Origin: Oscillospiraceae bacterium
GTDB taxonomy: Bacteria; Bacillota; Clostridia; Oscillospirales; Oscillospiraceae
Reading direction: 5' to 3'
DNA length: 48,625 nt
Assembly (NCBI GenBank): GCA_017502265.1
Contig: JAFVVI010000016.1
Coordinates: forward strand, 1 to 48,625
Positions 31,056 to 38,494 of the stretch are shown here, one piece after another; the first letter of the stretch is position 1, and every line of letters starts with the position of its first letter. The position numbers were made by a program, and so were the translations under genes. The notes beneath the pieces are model-generated. The model was not told where the DNA came from and made no database searches. It worked only from the letters and a program-made list of their open reading frames with translations.

Positions 31056-31988
31056 ATGGAGCAGTATGATGTGATTATCATCGGCGGCGGCCCTGCCGGG
31101 TATACCGCGGCACTCTATACCGCAAGAGCGGGTCTTACCACGCTGGTGCTTGAAAAAATGTTCCCGGGCGGCCAGATGACCGAAACGACTCAGATCGACA
31201 ATTATCCCGGCATGCCCGAGGGGATCGACGGCATTACCTTAGGTATGCAGATGCAAGCCGGCGCAGCCCGGTTTGGCGCAGTGACCCGTAATGAGGAAGT
31301 TGTGTCTGTGGAACTGAATGGAACAGAAAAAACGGTCAAGACCACAGAAAAAGAGTACCGCGCAAAAGTGGTTATCGTAGCCACCGGCGCAAGCCACCGC
31401 CCCTTGGGCGTGGACAAGGAAAAGGAACTGACCGGCAAGGGCGTTGCCTACTGCGCGGCCTGCGACGGTATGTTTTATAAGGGCAAGACTGTGGCGGTGG
31501 TAGGCGGCGGCAATTCCGCAGTGGCGGACGCACTGCTGTTGTCCCGGATTGCAAAGAAGGTCTACCTGATCCATCGCCGGGATACCTTCCGGGCAACCAA
31601 GATCTACCAGCAGCCTCTGGAACAGGCGGAAAATATTGAGATTCTGCGAAACAATGTGGTCAGGCAGCTGCTTTTCGGTGACAAGCTCACCGGCGCAGAA
31701 CTGGAAAATGTCAAGACGGGGGAGAAGACCCTGCTGGAGCTGGACGGCCTCTTTATCAGCGTGGGAAGATCCCCGGCTACGGATCTGTTTGCCGGTCAGC
31801 TGGAATTGGACGAGGCCGGTTATATCGTGGCCGACGAATCCACCCGCACCAATATCCCCGGGGTGTTTGCCGTGGGCGATGTGCGCACCAAAGCGGTGCG
31901 CCAGATCATCACCGCTGCCGGTGACGGCGCTGCCGCCGCTTGGTACGCGGAAGAATACCTGATGAAAACAGGTGTTGACAAAGAATGA
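31056..31988 (+). CDS. trxB: Thioredoxin-disulfide reductase
   Basis: This protein has 310 residues when started at 31056, with GGAG 7 bases upstream. FAD site: IIIGGGPAGYTAALYTARAG. Redox-active disulfide: YCAACDG near residue 136. NADPH site: VAVVGGGNSAVADAL followed by HRRDTFRA. C-terminal FAD motif: GVFAVGDVRTKAVRQIITAAGDGA. It is a low-molecular-weight bacterial-type flavoenzyme that passes NADPH electrons to thioredoxin. In some clostridia close relatives take electrons from ferredoxin instead; the HRRDTFRA motif argues for a pyridine-nucleotide site here. The FTR-like neighbour 77 bases upstream and the Crp-type box suggest redox control. Confidence 0.95.
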   Translation: MEQYDVIIIGGGPAGYTAALYTARAGLTTLVLEKMFPGGQMTETTQIDNYPGMPEGIDGITLGMQMQAGAARFGAVTRNEEVVSVELNGTEKTVKTTEKEYRAKVVIVATGASHRPLGVDKEKELTGKGVAYCAACDGMFYKGKTVAVVGGGNSAVADALLLSRIAKKVYLIHRRDTFRATKIYQQPLEQAENIEILRNNVVRQLLFGDKLTGAELENVKTGEKTLLELDGLFISVGRSPATDLFAGQLELDEAGYIVADESTRTNIPGVFAVGDVRTKAVRQIITAAGDGAAAAWYAEEYLMKTGVDKE

Positions 31989-32025
31989 TCCATTATGTAA
32001 AATATGGGTGAAATAGGTCACCGGA

Positions 32026-32105
32026 GGCAGAGCGCCGTAGCGCTCAATTGCCGGATTAGGTGTCGAGTGCGCTCGGTTATTACGATGGTAATAACCGGGC
32101 GTTTT
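32026..32105 (+). ncRNA. Two-hairpin structured RNA or terminator between trxB and the GNAT gene
   Basis: Hairpin 1: GGCAGAGCGC with GCGCTC-aat-TGCC (32026-32052). Hairpin 2: a 14-bp perfect stem with one G-T pair, CGCTCGGTTATTAC with GTAATAACCGGGCG around GATG (32070-32101), followed by TTTT. The second hairpin may end trxB transcription. The pair together, directly before a ribosome site, may also form a leader for the acetyltransferase gene. No known riboswitch class fits. Confidence 0.4.
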
Positions 32106-32124
32106 GCATTCAGGAGGTTTTGAA

Positions 32125-32676
32125 ATGAAACATGCATACATCACCCTTGTTCCCTTAACACCGGAGGACCGGGAGCAGTTCATACGGGACAACCAGTGGG
32201 CGTTCAAATACGGCGCACTGATGGAATTCGGTGCGCGGGATGACCATATAGACGACGATGGGGAGATTATCTCCCGAAAAACCATCGAACACGCTATTGA
32301 CGAGCCAGATAACGCGGCATACCGCATCGTTTTTGAGGACAGAAAAGTGGGCGGGTTGGTGGTGAAGATCAACAAAGAAACCCACCACAATGAACTGGAA
32401 TTGCTTTTTGTTTCTCCGGAGGAGCACGGTAAAGGTATCGGTTACGGTGCGTGGCAGGCGGTGGAAGCGTTGTACCCGGAGACGAAGGTGTGGGAAACCA
32501 GTACACCCTATTTTGAGAAACGTAATATCCATTTCTATGTAAATAAATGCGGGTTTCAAATCGACCAATTTTGGTGCGAATTTTTTCAGCCTGAGCATGC
32601 TCTGCCGGACGAGGATTCCTGTGACACTGATGAAGGTCCGGATGAGATGTTCCGTTTTGTGAAGATTATGCAATAG
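32125..32676 (+). CDS. GNAT family N-acetyltransferase
   Basis: This protein has 183 residues when started at 32125 behind CAGGAGG. The GNAT acetyl-CoA site reads LELLFVSPEEHGKGIGYGAWQAVE (the R/Q-x-x-G-x-G/A loop as HGKGIG), preceded by VGGLVVKI strands. A C-terminal acidic tail follows. The acceptor substrate is unknown. It follows a two-hairpin structured segment and ends in a terminator shared with the Rieske gene. Confidence 0.85.
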   Translation: MKHAYITLVPLTPEDREQFIRDNQWAFKYGALMEFGARDDHIDDDGEIISRKTIEHAIDEPDNAAYRIVFEDRKVGGLVVKINKETHHNELELLFVSPEEHGKGIGYGAWQAVEALYPETKVWETSTPYFEKRNIHFYVNKCGFQIDQFWCEFFQPEHALPDEDSCDTDEGPDEMFRFVKIMQ

Positions 32677-32682
32677 TGAAAA

Positions 32683-32708
32683 CACGCCATCGATCCGATG
32701 GCGTGATT
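32683..32708. terminator. Terminator between the GNAT and Rieske genes
   Basis: ACGCCATCG pairs with CGATGGCGT around ATC, with a T-rich end. Confidence 0.8.
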
Positions 32709-32709
32709 C

Positions 32710-33999
32710 TTATTTCCCGTTTGCCGGATTGTCCAGCACATGACCCTGTTCGTCAAACCGGGAGCCGTGGCAGGGGCAGTCCCAGGAATGCTCCGCAGGA
32801 TTCCATTTCAGGGCGCAGCCCAAATGGGGACAGCGTCTGCCGGTAATGGACAATAGATTGGTGATGGATTCAAAGCCGTTGACCAATAGCTGCGGCCTGC
32901 GAATACTCCGGGAGGGGCTAAAAACATCGGCAAATTCATTGCCTTTTTCCTGCACCAGATCGCATAGCATTTGGGCGGCTACCATGGCGCCGGTCATGCC
33001 CCATTTGTTAAAGCCCGTGGCGGTGAACAGCTTGCCGGTCCGGGCGGAATACTGGCCGATATAGGGAATATCGTCCAGACTCATACAGTCCTGAGCCGCC
33101 CAATAGCAGATTTCCTGGGCCCTGGGATAATGCTTAGCTGCGAACTGCCGCACTTCCTCCCAGTTTCCGCCCTGCTTGCCGGTGCGGTGTCCGCCGCCGC
33201 CCAAAAGGAGAAAATCTCCCCAATTGCGGAAGGAAAATCCTGTCTGACTGTCGTCCACATACATGCCGTCTAAGCTCTGGGCATTCTGATAGGCAACCAC
33301 ATAGGACCGATGCTGATACAGCTTGAGAAAATAGCTGCCATGCTTGTTGATGAAGGGGAAATGGGTAGCCACGATCACCGCTTTGGCGTGGATCTGCCCC
33401 TGCTCGGTCACGGCGGTATTACCCCGCATTTCCTCCACAAAGGTGTGTTCATACACCGGCAGGCCTTTGGCAATTTCTGCAAGAAATTTCAGCGGATGGA
33501 ATTGGGCCTGCCGGGGGAATTTTACTGCGCCGTCAGTGACGATAGGCAGGGGGAGGGTGTCGCAGAATTCTGCGTGGGCGCCCATAGCTGCCAGCGCGCC
33601 CATTTCCTTGTCCAGGAGCGCCCGGTCGCCCCGGGTGTAGACAAAATTGTCTTTTACCTCAAAATCGCAGTGGATTTTTTGACACAGCTGCCGGTATTGT
33701 TCCAACGCCTGCCGGTTTGCCTGCAGGTATTTTTGCGCCCCTTCCACACCTGCGCGCCTTACCAATTTGTGATAAATCAGCCCATGCTGGACAGTGATCT
33801 TGGCTGTAGTATGGGCGGTAGTTCCCAGACAGATGCGACCCTTTTCCACTACGCAGCAATCCACACCGGCCTCCTTGAGGAAGTGGGCGGTTAAAAGTCC
33901 CGTGATGCCGCCGCCAATGATCAACACATCGGTGTTTTTGTCGCCCCGGAGGGGGTCAAACGCCGGTAAACTGGCGGTTTTTTGCCAAATCGATTCCAT
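32710..33999 (-). CDS. FAD-dependent oxidoreductase with C-terminal Rieske domain
   Basis: This 429-residue protein has a DAO-type FAD domain (VLIIGGGITGLLTAHFLKEAG, residues about 25-45; later TGFNKWGMTGAMVAA) and, in the last 60 residues, a Rieske [2Fe-2S] site: CPHLGC and CPCHGS with the paired Cys-His ligands. This is the architecture of cytoplasmic 'Rieske-FAD' oxidoreductases widespread in Firmicutes and of unknown substrate. It starts 3 bases after the small upstream gene and shares its transcript. The ribosome site (AGGATC) is weak, which suggests coupling. Confidence 0.9.
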   Translation of the reverse strand: MESIWQKTASLPAFDPLRGDKNTDVLIIGGGITGLLTAHFLKEAGVDCCVVEKGRICLGTTAHTTAKITVQHGLIYHKLVRRAGVEGAQKYLQANRQALEQYRQLCQKIHCDFEVKDNFVYTRGDRALLDKEMGALAAMGAHAEFCDTLPLPIVTDGAVKFPRQAQFHPLKFLAEIAKGLPVYEHTFVEEMRGNTAVTEQGQIHAKAVIVATHFPFINKHGSYFLKLYQHRSYVVAYQNAQSLDGMYVDDSQTGFSFRNWGDFLLLGGGGHRTGKQGGNWEEVRQFAAKHYPRAQEICYWAAQDCMSLDDIPYIGQYSARTGKLFTATGFNKWGMTGAMVAAQMLCDLVQEKGNEFADVFSPSRSIRRPQLLVNGFESITNLLSITGRRCPHLGCALKWNPAEHSWDCPCHGSRFDEQGHVLDNPANGK

Positions 34000-34002
34000 A
34001 GG

Positions 34003-34239
34003 CTATTGATCCTGCAGGTCAGCGAAGGTAGTGTCGTTATTCAGATTATCCAGCGCCAAATCGTTGTCATAGGGGGTGCCATGATAAACCTTCAAATTCG
34101 GCCCTTCTGTGCCGGCGATAATGGGATTGGCCGGGGTCTTGGTGTGCTTGGCTTTGCCTTGGATTTCCGGTACCGGCGGGTAAGTGTTTTTTGGGGGTTT
34201 CGGCGCAATTTGTATGCGCTTCATACCTTTTTTAGCCAT
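34003..34239 (-). CDS. Small hypothetical protein upstream of the Rieske gene
   Basis: This protein has 78 residues when started at 34239 behind AGGTGATTCGT. It is basic and Pro-rich at the N-terminus (MAKKGMKRIQIAPKPPKNTY) and acidic at the C-terminus, with no hydrophobic segment, and appears largely unstructured. Its stop lies 3 bases before the Rieske-FAD start. No family is recognised. Confidence 0.6.
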   Translation of the reverse strand: MAKKGMKRIQIAPKPPKNTYPPVPEIQGKAKHTKTPANPIIAGTEGPNLKVYHGTPYDNDLALDNLNNDTTFADLQDQ

Positions 34240-34292
34240 ACGAATCACCTCAGTGTCAGTATGGCTGATTCCCGATATATTATTCGGTAATG

Positions 34293-34325
34293 AAAACAGG
34301 GAGACTTGCGCCTCCCTGTTTTTTT
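34293..34325 (-). terminator. Terminator of the Zn-ribbon/Fe-S/SDR operon
   Basis: AACAGGGAG pairs with CTCCCTGTT around a short loop. T runs flank both sides, so it may act in both directions. Confidence 0.8.
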
Positions 34326-35124
34326 AAGGTCTGAGTCCTAAGCCGCCCTCCAGCGTGAGGGTCTCGCCGGTCATATACTTTAAGTCCGGGGAGGCCAGTG
34401 CCACACAGGCTCTGCCGATCTCCGTTTCTACATCGCCAAAATGTCCCATGGGAGGCGTGTGCACGTTAGCCTTGAAGGCCTCCGGGTAGGCGTTTGCCCA
34501 TTTTTCCAGCTGGGCGGTCCAGGCCAAGGGACATACCACATTCACATTGATGCCGTCCTCGCCCCATTCGTTGGCTGCCACCCGGGACATTCCCCGGATG
34601 CCTTCCTTAGCAGCGGCATAAGCGCTTTGGCCGAAGTTGCCGGACAGGCCGGCGCCGGAGGCAAAATTGATCACGCTGCCCTTGGTTTTGGCAAGATAAG
34701 GATAGCAGGCCTTCATATAGTAGAAGGTGGCATACAGCCCGGAATATACCGCCAGATCAAACTGCTCTGTGGTGTGATCGACTAATGTCACGCCAGAGGC
34801 GGACGCCTGGGCGTTGTTAATGAGCACATGGATATCCCCAAAGGCATCCACCGCTTGCTGCACTACCGTTTGCACCACTGCTTCGTTGTCTCCGCCAGCG
34901 GATACATCTGCCTGCACAGGCAGCACCTGCACGCCGTAGAGCCGCTCCAGCTCTTCCTTGGCGTCCAAAAGCTTTTGTATATTCCGACCGGTGAGTACCA
35001 GATTGGCGCCCTCCTTGGCGAAGGCGGTGGCGATGCCGTAGCCAATAGAGCCGCAGCGTCCGTCACTTAAAACTGCCCGGCCGCCGCCGGTGATGATAAC
35101 GGTCTTTCCATTGAAATTACCCAT
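34324..35124 (-). CDS. Short-chain dehydrogenase/reductase
   Basis: This 266-residue SDR has an unusual cofactor loop: the usual TGxxxGIG is stretched to TGGGRAVLSDGRCGSIGYGIA. It is followed by NNAQASASG (the NAG position) and the catalytic Ser (NFASGAG) and YAAAK motif. The C-terminal GGLGLRP is typical of FabG-like members. The substrate is unknown. It lies 13 bases after the 4Fe-4S protein gene and is third in the operon. AAGGAGGG precedes the ATG. Confidence 0.88.
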   Translation of the reverse strand: MGNFNGKTVIITGGGRAVLSDGRCGSIGYGIATAFAKEGANLVLTGRNIQKLLDAKEELERLYGVQVLPVQADVSAGGDNEAVVQTVVQQAVDAFGDIHVLINNAQASASGVTLVDHTTEQFDLAVYSGLYATFYYMKACYPYLAKTKGSVINFASGAGLSGNFGQSAYAAAKEGIRGMSRVAANEWGEDGINVNVVCPLAWTAQLEKWANAYPEAFKANVHTPPMGHFGDVETEIGRACVALASPDLKYMTGETLTLEGGLGLRP

Positions 35125-35137
35125 AAAATTCCCTCCT

Positions 35138-35761
35138 TCAAGAGATAATTTGCCCGTTCGGATCGATGGTTATGATGCTTAAGGGAATCTTTTTTCCGCT
35201 GCTTTCGATGGCGTTTTTTACCGCAAAGGGCAGCCCGCCGCAGCAGGGAACGATCATACGCACCACCGTAACGGAACGAATGGCATTATTTGTAAAAATT
35301 TGGGTGAGCTTTTGAGAATAATCCACGCTGTCCAGCTTGGGGCAGCCGATGAGGGTCACCCGACCCGCGATAAAATCCCGGTGAAAATCGCCGTAGCAAT
35401 AGGCGGTGCAGTCTGCAGCGATGAGTAGGTCCGCGCCTGCAAAATAGGGAGCATTGATAGGCGCCAATTTCAGCTGAATGGGGAAGTTGGCCAGCCGGCC
35501 CGGTACAGAAGGCGTATCGCTTGCGGCTTTTTTTGCTTTGAGTACGGCTGCGTGATCGTAAGCGGCAGCCTCCCGCTCCTCAAAGGAGATGGCGTCCCGG
35601 GGACAGGCGGGCAGGCAGTCGCCAAGACCATCGCAGTAATCTTCCCGCAGAAGAGCTGCTTTTCCGTCTACAATGCCGATCGCGCCCTCGTGGCAGGCTT
35701 TGGCGCACAGACCGCAGCCGTCGCACTTATCTGTGTCAATGGTAATGATCTTTCGGATCAT
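35138..35761 (-). CDS. 4Fe-4S ferredoxin-domain protein
   Basis: This 207-residue protein has an N-terminal pair of ferredoxin motifs (CDGCGLCAKACHE and CDGLGDCLPACP, residues about 13-55) and a C-terminal domain with scattered cysteines (DCTAYCYG, IGCPKLD, VPCCGG) of the kind seen in anaerobe iron-sulfur oxidoreductases. It could carry electrons for the neighbouring SDR or Zn-ribbon partner. Its ATG overlaps the stop of the Zn-ribbon gene (ATGA). Confidence 0.85.
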   Translation of the reverse strand: MIRKIITIDTDKCDGCGLCAKACHEGAIGIVDGKAALLREDYCDGLGDCLPACPRDAISFEEREAAAYDHAAVLKAKKAASDTPSVPGRLANFPIQLKLAPINAPYFAGADLLIAADCTAYCYGDFHRDFIAGRVTLIGCPKLDSVDYSQKLTQIFTNNAIRSVTVVRMIVPCCGGLPFAVKNAIESSGKKIPLSIITIDPNGQIIS

Positions 35762-36006
35762 GCGATCCCCTCCTTTTGCTGCTGGGCAATTTTCATCATG
35801 GCTTCATACATCTCGTCGCCCACGCATTTTCTGGCGTACTGGCACCATTGCACACAGCTTAAGGTATCGTTATAAGCCACGAAACCGCAATGCTCACAGG
35901 GCATCTGGGTGTCAATGGAGAACAGCTCAATTTCGTGCCCACAGTTGGGGCAAATTTTTTCAATTATGGTTGGCGTACGGGGTTTTCCTTGGCATCCATC
36001 TAACAT
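35758..36006 (-). CDS. Small Zn-ribbon protein of the 'GCQ' type
   Basis: This protein has 82 residues when started at 36006 behind AAAGGAGGG. It opens MLDGCQGKPRTPTIIEKICPNCGHE. A four-Cys zinc ribbon (CPNC and CEHC) is followed by a CVQWCQYARKC helix. The same opening (L-GCQ-GK-TP--CP-CG) occurs in the 44533-44733 product. It is the first gene of the operon with the Fe-S and SDR genes, and a Crp-type box precedes its promoter. Confidence 0.75.
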   Translation of the reverse strand: MLDGCQGKPRTPTIIEKICPNCGHEIELFSIDTQMPCEHCGFVAYNDTLSCVQWCQYARKCVGDEMYEAMMKIAQQQKEGIA

Positions 36007-36028
36007 ATGAATCCCTCCTTTTGCCATT

Positions 36029-36071
36029 ATTATAAAGGTAAAAAGCACCTGCTGATGTGATAATTGCAACA
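36029..36071 (-). promoter_or_regulatory. Crp/Fnr-type box and promoter of the Zn-ribbon/Fe-S/SDR operon
   Basis: On the minus strand, TGTTG-CAATTA-TCACA (36071-36056) lies before a -10 TATAAT (36034-36029) that has no good -35. The box centre is 29.5 bp from the -10, the same as at trxB. The box lies inside the loop of a hairpin (CCTGCTGATGT with ACATCAGCAGG) that also terminates the crp-like gene. Confidence 0.55.
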
Positions 36072-36085
36072 TCAGCAGGCGCTTT

Positions 36086-36748
36086 TTATTGTTCTAAGAT
36101 GCGGAAACAGTTTTTATCGTAGTCGATCAGACCGTCGTCCCGCATTTTGACCAGCTCCCGGGTCAGAGCGCTGCGGTCCACGCACAGATAATCCGCCAGT
36201 TCTGTCCTGCCCAGGGGAATTTCAAAATATCGGGAATTCTGGGCCTGGGCCTGCACAGACAGATATGCCAATAGCTTTTCCCGGATGGTCCGCTTGGAAA
36301 TGACCTCGATCTTGCGGATCAGATCCCGGTTTTTATCCGCAATAATATGCACCATATTTTCAACCAACTGGTGATGGCAAGCGCAGGTGTTGGTGCAGCT
36401 GTGCATCACCCGGTCCAGGGGGATCAGTACGATTTTTGCATCTTCAGATACGATAAAGGTCACAGCGGAAATTTTGTTCCTGCCCCAAGCAAAGGTCTCG
36501 CCGAACATCTCGTCCTTGCCCATACGGGACAATAGTACCTTGTTTCCCCAGACATCTTCTTTGATCATATCCACACTGCCGGAGAGCACAATGCCCACAT
36601 GGCGGATATTTTCCTCCTCAAAGGCGATGATCTCACCCTTGCGGAAATCCTTGATCTGATAGCCGATGCAGCCAAGCATACCCTTACGGTCTTCCGGCTG
36701 GATGCCTTCAAAAAGGGGAGAGTTAACCTGCATAAGAATATCTGTCAC
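36086..36748 (-). CDS. Crp/Fnr family transcriptional regulator
   Basis: This 220-residue protein starts at GTG with GGAGG 8 bases upstream. It has an N-terminal cyclic-nucleotide-type beta barrel (FRKGEIIAFEEENIRHVGIVLSG) and a C-terminal winged helix with LGRTELADYLCVDRSALTRELVKM. A Cys/His cluster, HSCTNTCACHH near residue 118, in the dimerisation-helix region could bind a metal or an Fe-S cluster and sense redox state. It is likely to act at the two Crp-type boxes in this window (at trxB and the Zn-ribbon operon), but this is inference. Confidence 0.88.
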   Translation of the reverse strand: MTDILMQVNSPLFEGIQPEDRKGMLGCIGYQIKDFRKGEIIAFEEENIRHVGIVLSGSVDMIKEDVWGNKVLLSRMGKDEMFGETFAWGRNKISAVTFIVSEDAKIVLIPLDRVMHSCTNTCACHHQLVENMVHIIADKNRDLIRKIEVISKRTIREKLLAYLSVQAQAQNSRYFEIPLGRTELADYLCVDRSALTRELVKMRDDGLIDYDKNCFRILEQ

Positions 36749-36771
36749 TTACCTCACCTCCGCATACACAT

Positions 36772-36804
36772 ATTCTATAACAAACCGGCTCCGGTTGCAA
36801 CCGG
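36772..36804 (-). promoter_or_regulatory. Promoter of the Crp/Fnr-type gene with palindromic -35
   Basis: On the minus strand, TTGCAA (36800-36795), a 17-base spacer, and TAGAAT (36777-36772). The -35 is the centre of the perfect palindrome CCGGTTGCAACCGG (36791-36804), a possible operator. Confidence 0.6.
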
Positions 36805-36825
36805 AAAAATGCTGTCCACATAAGA

Positions 36826-36862
36826 AATTCCCGGAATTGCCAGGCAATTCCGGGAATCTTAC
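36826..36862 (-). terminator. Terminator of glnA
   Basis: ATTCCCGGAATTGCC pairs with GGCAATTCCGGGAAT around AG. Confidence 0.85.
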
Positions 36863-36864
36863 TT

Positions 36865-38289
36865 TTACAGGTTGTAGTACTTATCAAATTCGGCGGGGTG
36901 GGGGATCTTGGACATATCGCTGCATTCAGCCCGCTTGGTCTTGATGAAATTGGCAATCAGCTCTTCGGGGAATACGCCGCCCTCGGTCAGATAGGCGTGA
37001 TCGGCTTCCAATGCATCCAGCGCATCCTCCAGACGGGTGGGGAGGTGGTGCAGCTTGGCCTTTTCCTCGTCGGAGAGGTGGTAGAGGTTAAAGTCGTAGG
37101 GGCCCCAGCCTTCTGCGTGGGGATCGATCTTGTTCTTGATGCCGTCCAGACCGGCCATCAGGATCGCCGCATAGCAGAAATAGGGGTTGCAGGTAGCATC
37201 GGGGTTGCGCAGCTCGAAACGGCGCTTGTCCGGGCTCTTGGCGTATGCGGGGATACGGATGACGGCGCTTCGGTTGGAAGTAGCGTAACCGACAGTTACG
37301 GGAGCCTCAAAGCCGGGCACCAGACGCTTGAAGGAGTTGGTGCTGGGGTTGGTGATAGCGCACAGGGAGCTGATGTGCTTCAGCAGGCCACCCATAAAGT
37401 AGTGGGCAGTTTCGCTCAGATGGGCATAGCCGTTATCATCGGCAAACACAGGCTGGCCGTCCTTGAACAGGATCATATGCACATGCATACCGCTGCCGGC
37501 CTCACCGTAGATGGGCTTGGGCATAAAGGTGGCGCTCTTGCCGTACTTCAGGGCGGTGTTGTGAATGATATACTTGATCATCATGGTGGCGTCAGCCATA
37601 TGGACCACTTCACCCAGCTGGGGCTCGATCTCAAACTGACCGCTGGCGGCTACCTCGGGGTGGTGGTAGTTGATCTCGATGCCGGCCTCCTTCATCAGCA
37701 GGCACATCTCGCTGCGGCACTCGTAGGAGGTGTCAAAGGGCTTGGCGATGTGGTAATTCTTCTGCTTGGGAACGATGACACCCTTGCCGTCGGTGGCGGA
37801 GTTCCAGTAGGACTGGCTGGCATCCACAGAGGCGCCGATGTAGTTGCCCTGCACATCCCAGGTCACATCGTCGAACAGGTAAAACTCAAACTCCGGCAGA
37901 ATCTTCATTTCGTCAGCAATGCCGCAGTCCTTCATATACTGCACGGCGGCCTTGATGATGTTCCGGGGATACTGGGCCAGAGGCCGGTTCTGGGGGTAGT
38001 CGATGATCATGGCGTTACCGGTCATGGTCAGGGTAGGGATGGCGCAGAAGGGATCGACCATAGCGGTGTCGGGGTCGGGAATAAAGACCATATCGCTCTT
38101 TTCCACCACGGCGTAGCCATAGTTGGAGGCGTCAAAACCGATACCGCTCTTCATAGTATCTTCGGAAAAGTTCTCTGCGGGGATCGTCACGTGGCGGTAC
38201 TGACCGTTGATGTCCACCATCTTGAAGTCCACCATTTTGATGTCCTTTTCTTTGATGATGGCAAGAACGTCCTGAATGCTTTTAGCCAT
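36865..38289 (-). CDS. glnA: Glutamine synthetase, type I
   Basis: This protein has 474 residues when started at 38289 behind AAGGAGA. It condenses glutamate and ammonia to glutamine with ATP. Motifs: MVDINGQYRHVTIP near the start, LPEFEFYLFDD, PIYGEAGSGMHVHMILFKDG, NPSTNSFKRLVPGFEAPV, and RFELRNPDATCNPYFCYAAILMAG. The segment YDFNLYHLSDEE occupies the place of the E. coli adenylylation Tyr (NLY), but with His after it, so modification is uncertain. It is cytoplasmic and probably dodecameric. The gene stands alone. Confidence 0.96.
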   Translation of the reverse strand: MAKSIQDVLAIIKEKDIKMVDFKMVDINGQYRHVTIPAENFSEDTMKSGIGFDASNYGYAVVEKSDMVFIPDPDTAMVDPFCAIPTLTMTGNAMIIDYPQNRPLAQYPRNIIKAAVQYMKDCGIADEMKILPEFEFYLFDDVTWDVQGNYIGASVDASQSYWNSATDGKGVIVPKQKNYHIAKPFDTSYECRSEMCLLMKEAGIEINYHHPEVAASGQFEIEPQLGEVVHMADATMMIKYIIHNTALKYGKSATFMPKPIYGEAGSGMHVHMILFKDGQPVFADDNGYAHLSETAHYFMGGLLKHISSLCAITNPSTNSFKRLVPGFEAPVTVGYATSNRSAVIRIPAYAKSPDKRRFELRNPDATCNPYFCYAAILMAGLDGIKNKIDPHAEGWGPYDFNLYHLSDEEKAKLHHLPTRLEDALDALEADHAYLTEGGVFPEELIANFIKTKRAECSDMSKIPHPAEFDKYYNL

Positions 38290-38325
38290 TTGGAATTCTC
38301 CTTTTTTATATGATTTTATGGGTAT

Positions 38326-38355
38326 AGTATACCAATGCAATTAGGCATAAGTCAA
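38326..38355 (-). promoter_or_regulatory. Promoter of glnA
   Basis: On the minus strand, TTGACT (38355-38350), an 18-base spacer, and TATACT (38331-38326), 36 bases before the start. Confidence 0.7.
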
Positions 38356-38452
38356 GAGATTTCCATTGGTTTACAAAATCATTTTCAAGTTGGGCCAAAT
38401 TAAAATATCAAGTCGACTCATTTGCCTATGCCCACATCCTCTTTTCCGCAAC

Positions 38453-38493
38453 ATAAAAATCAGTCAAAGCGAAATGCTTTGACTGATTTTTAT
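38453..38493. terminator. Terminator of the YwaF-like gene
   Basis: AAAAATCAGTCAAAGC pairs with GCTTTGACTGATTTTT around GAAAT. Confidence 0.88.
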
Positions 38494-38494
38494 G

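Noticed and set aside
32026-32105. A known riboswitch (fluoride, guanidine, SAM or ZTP class)
   Set aside because: None of the conserved core motifs I know for those classes is present. Only the hairpins are supported.
36898-38313. A 471-codon open frame on the plus strand
   Set aside because: It is a shadow of glnA on the opposite strand and matches no protein pattern.
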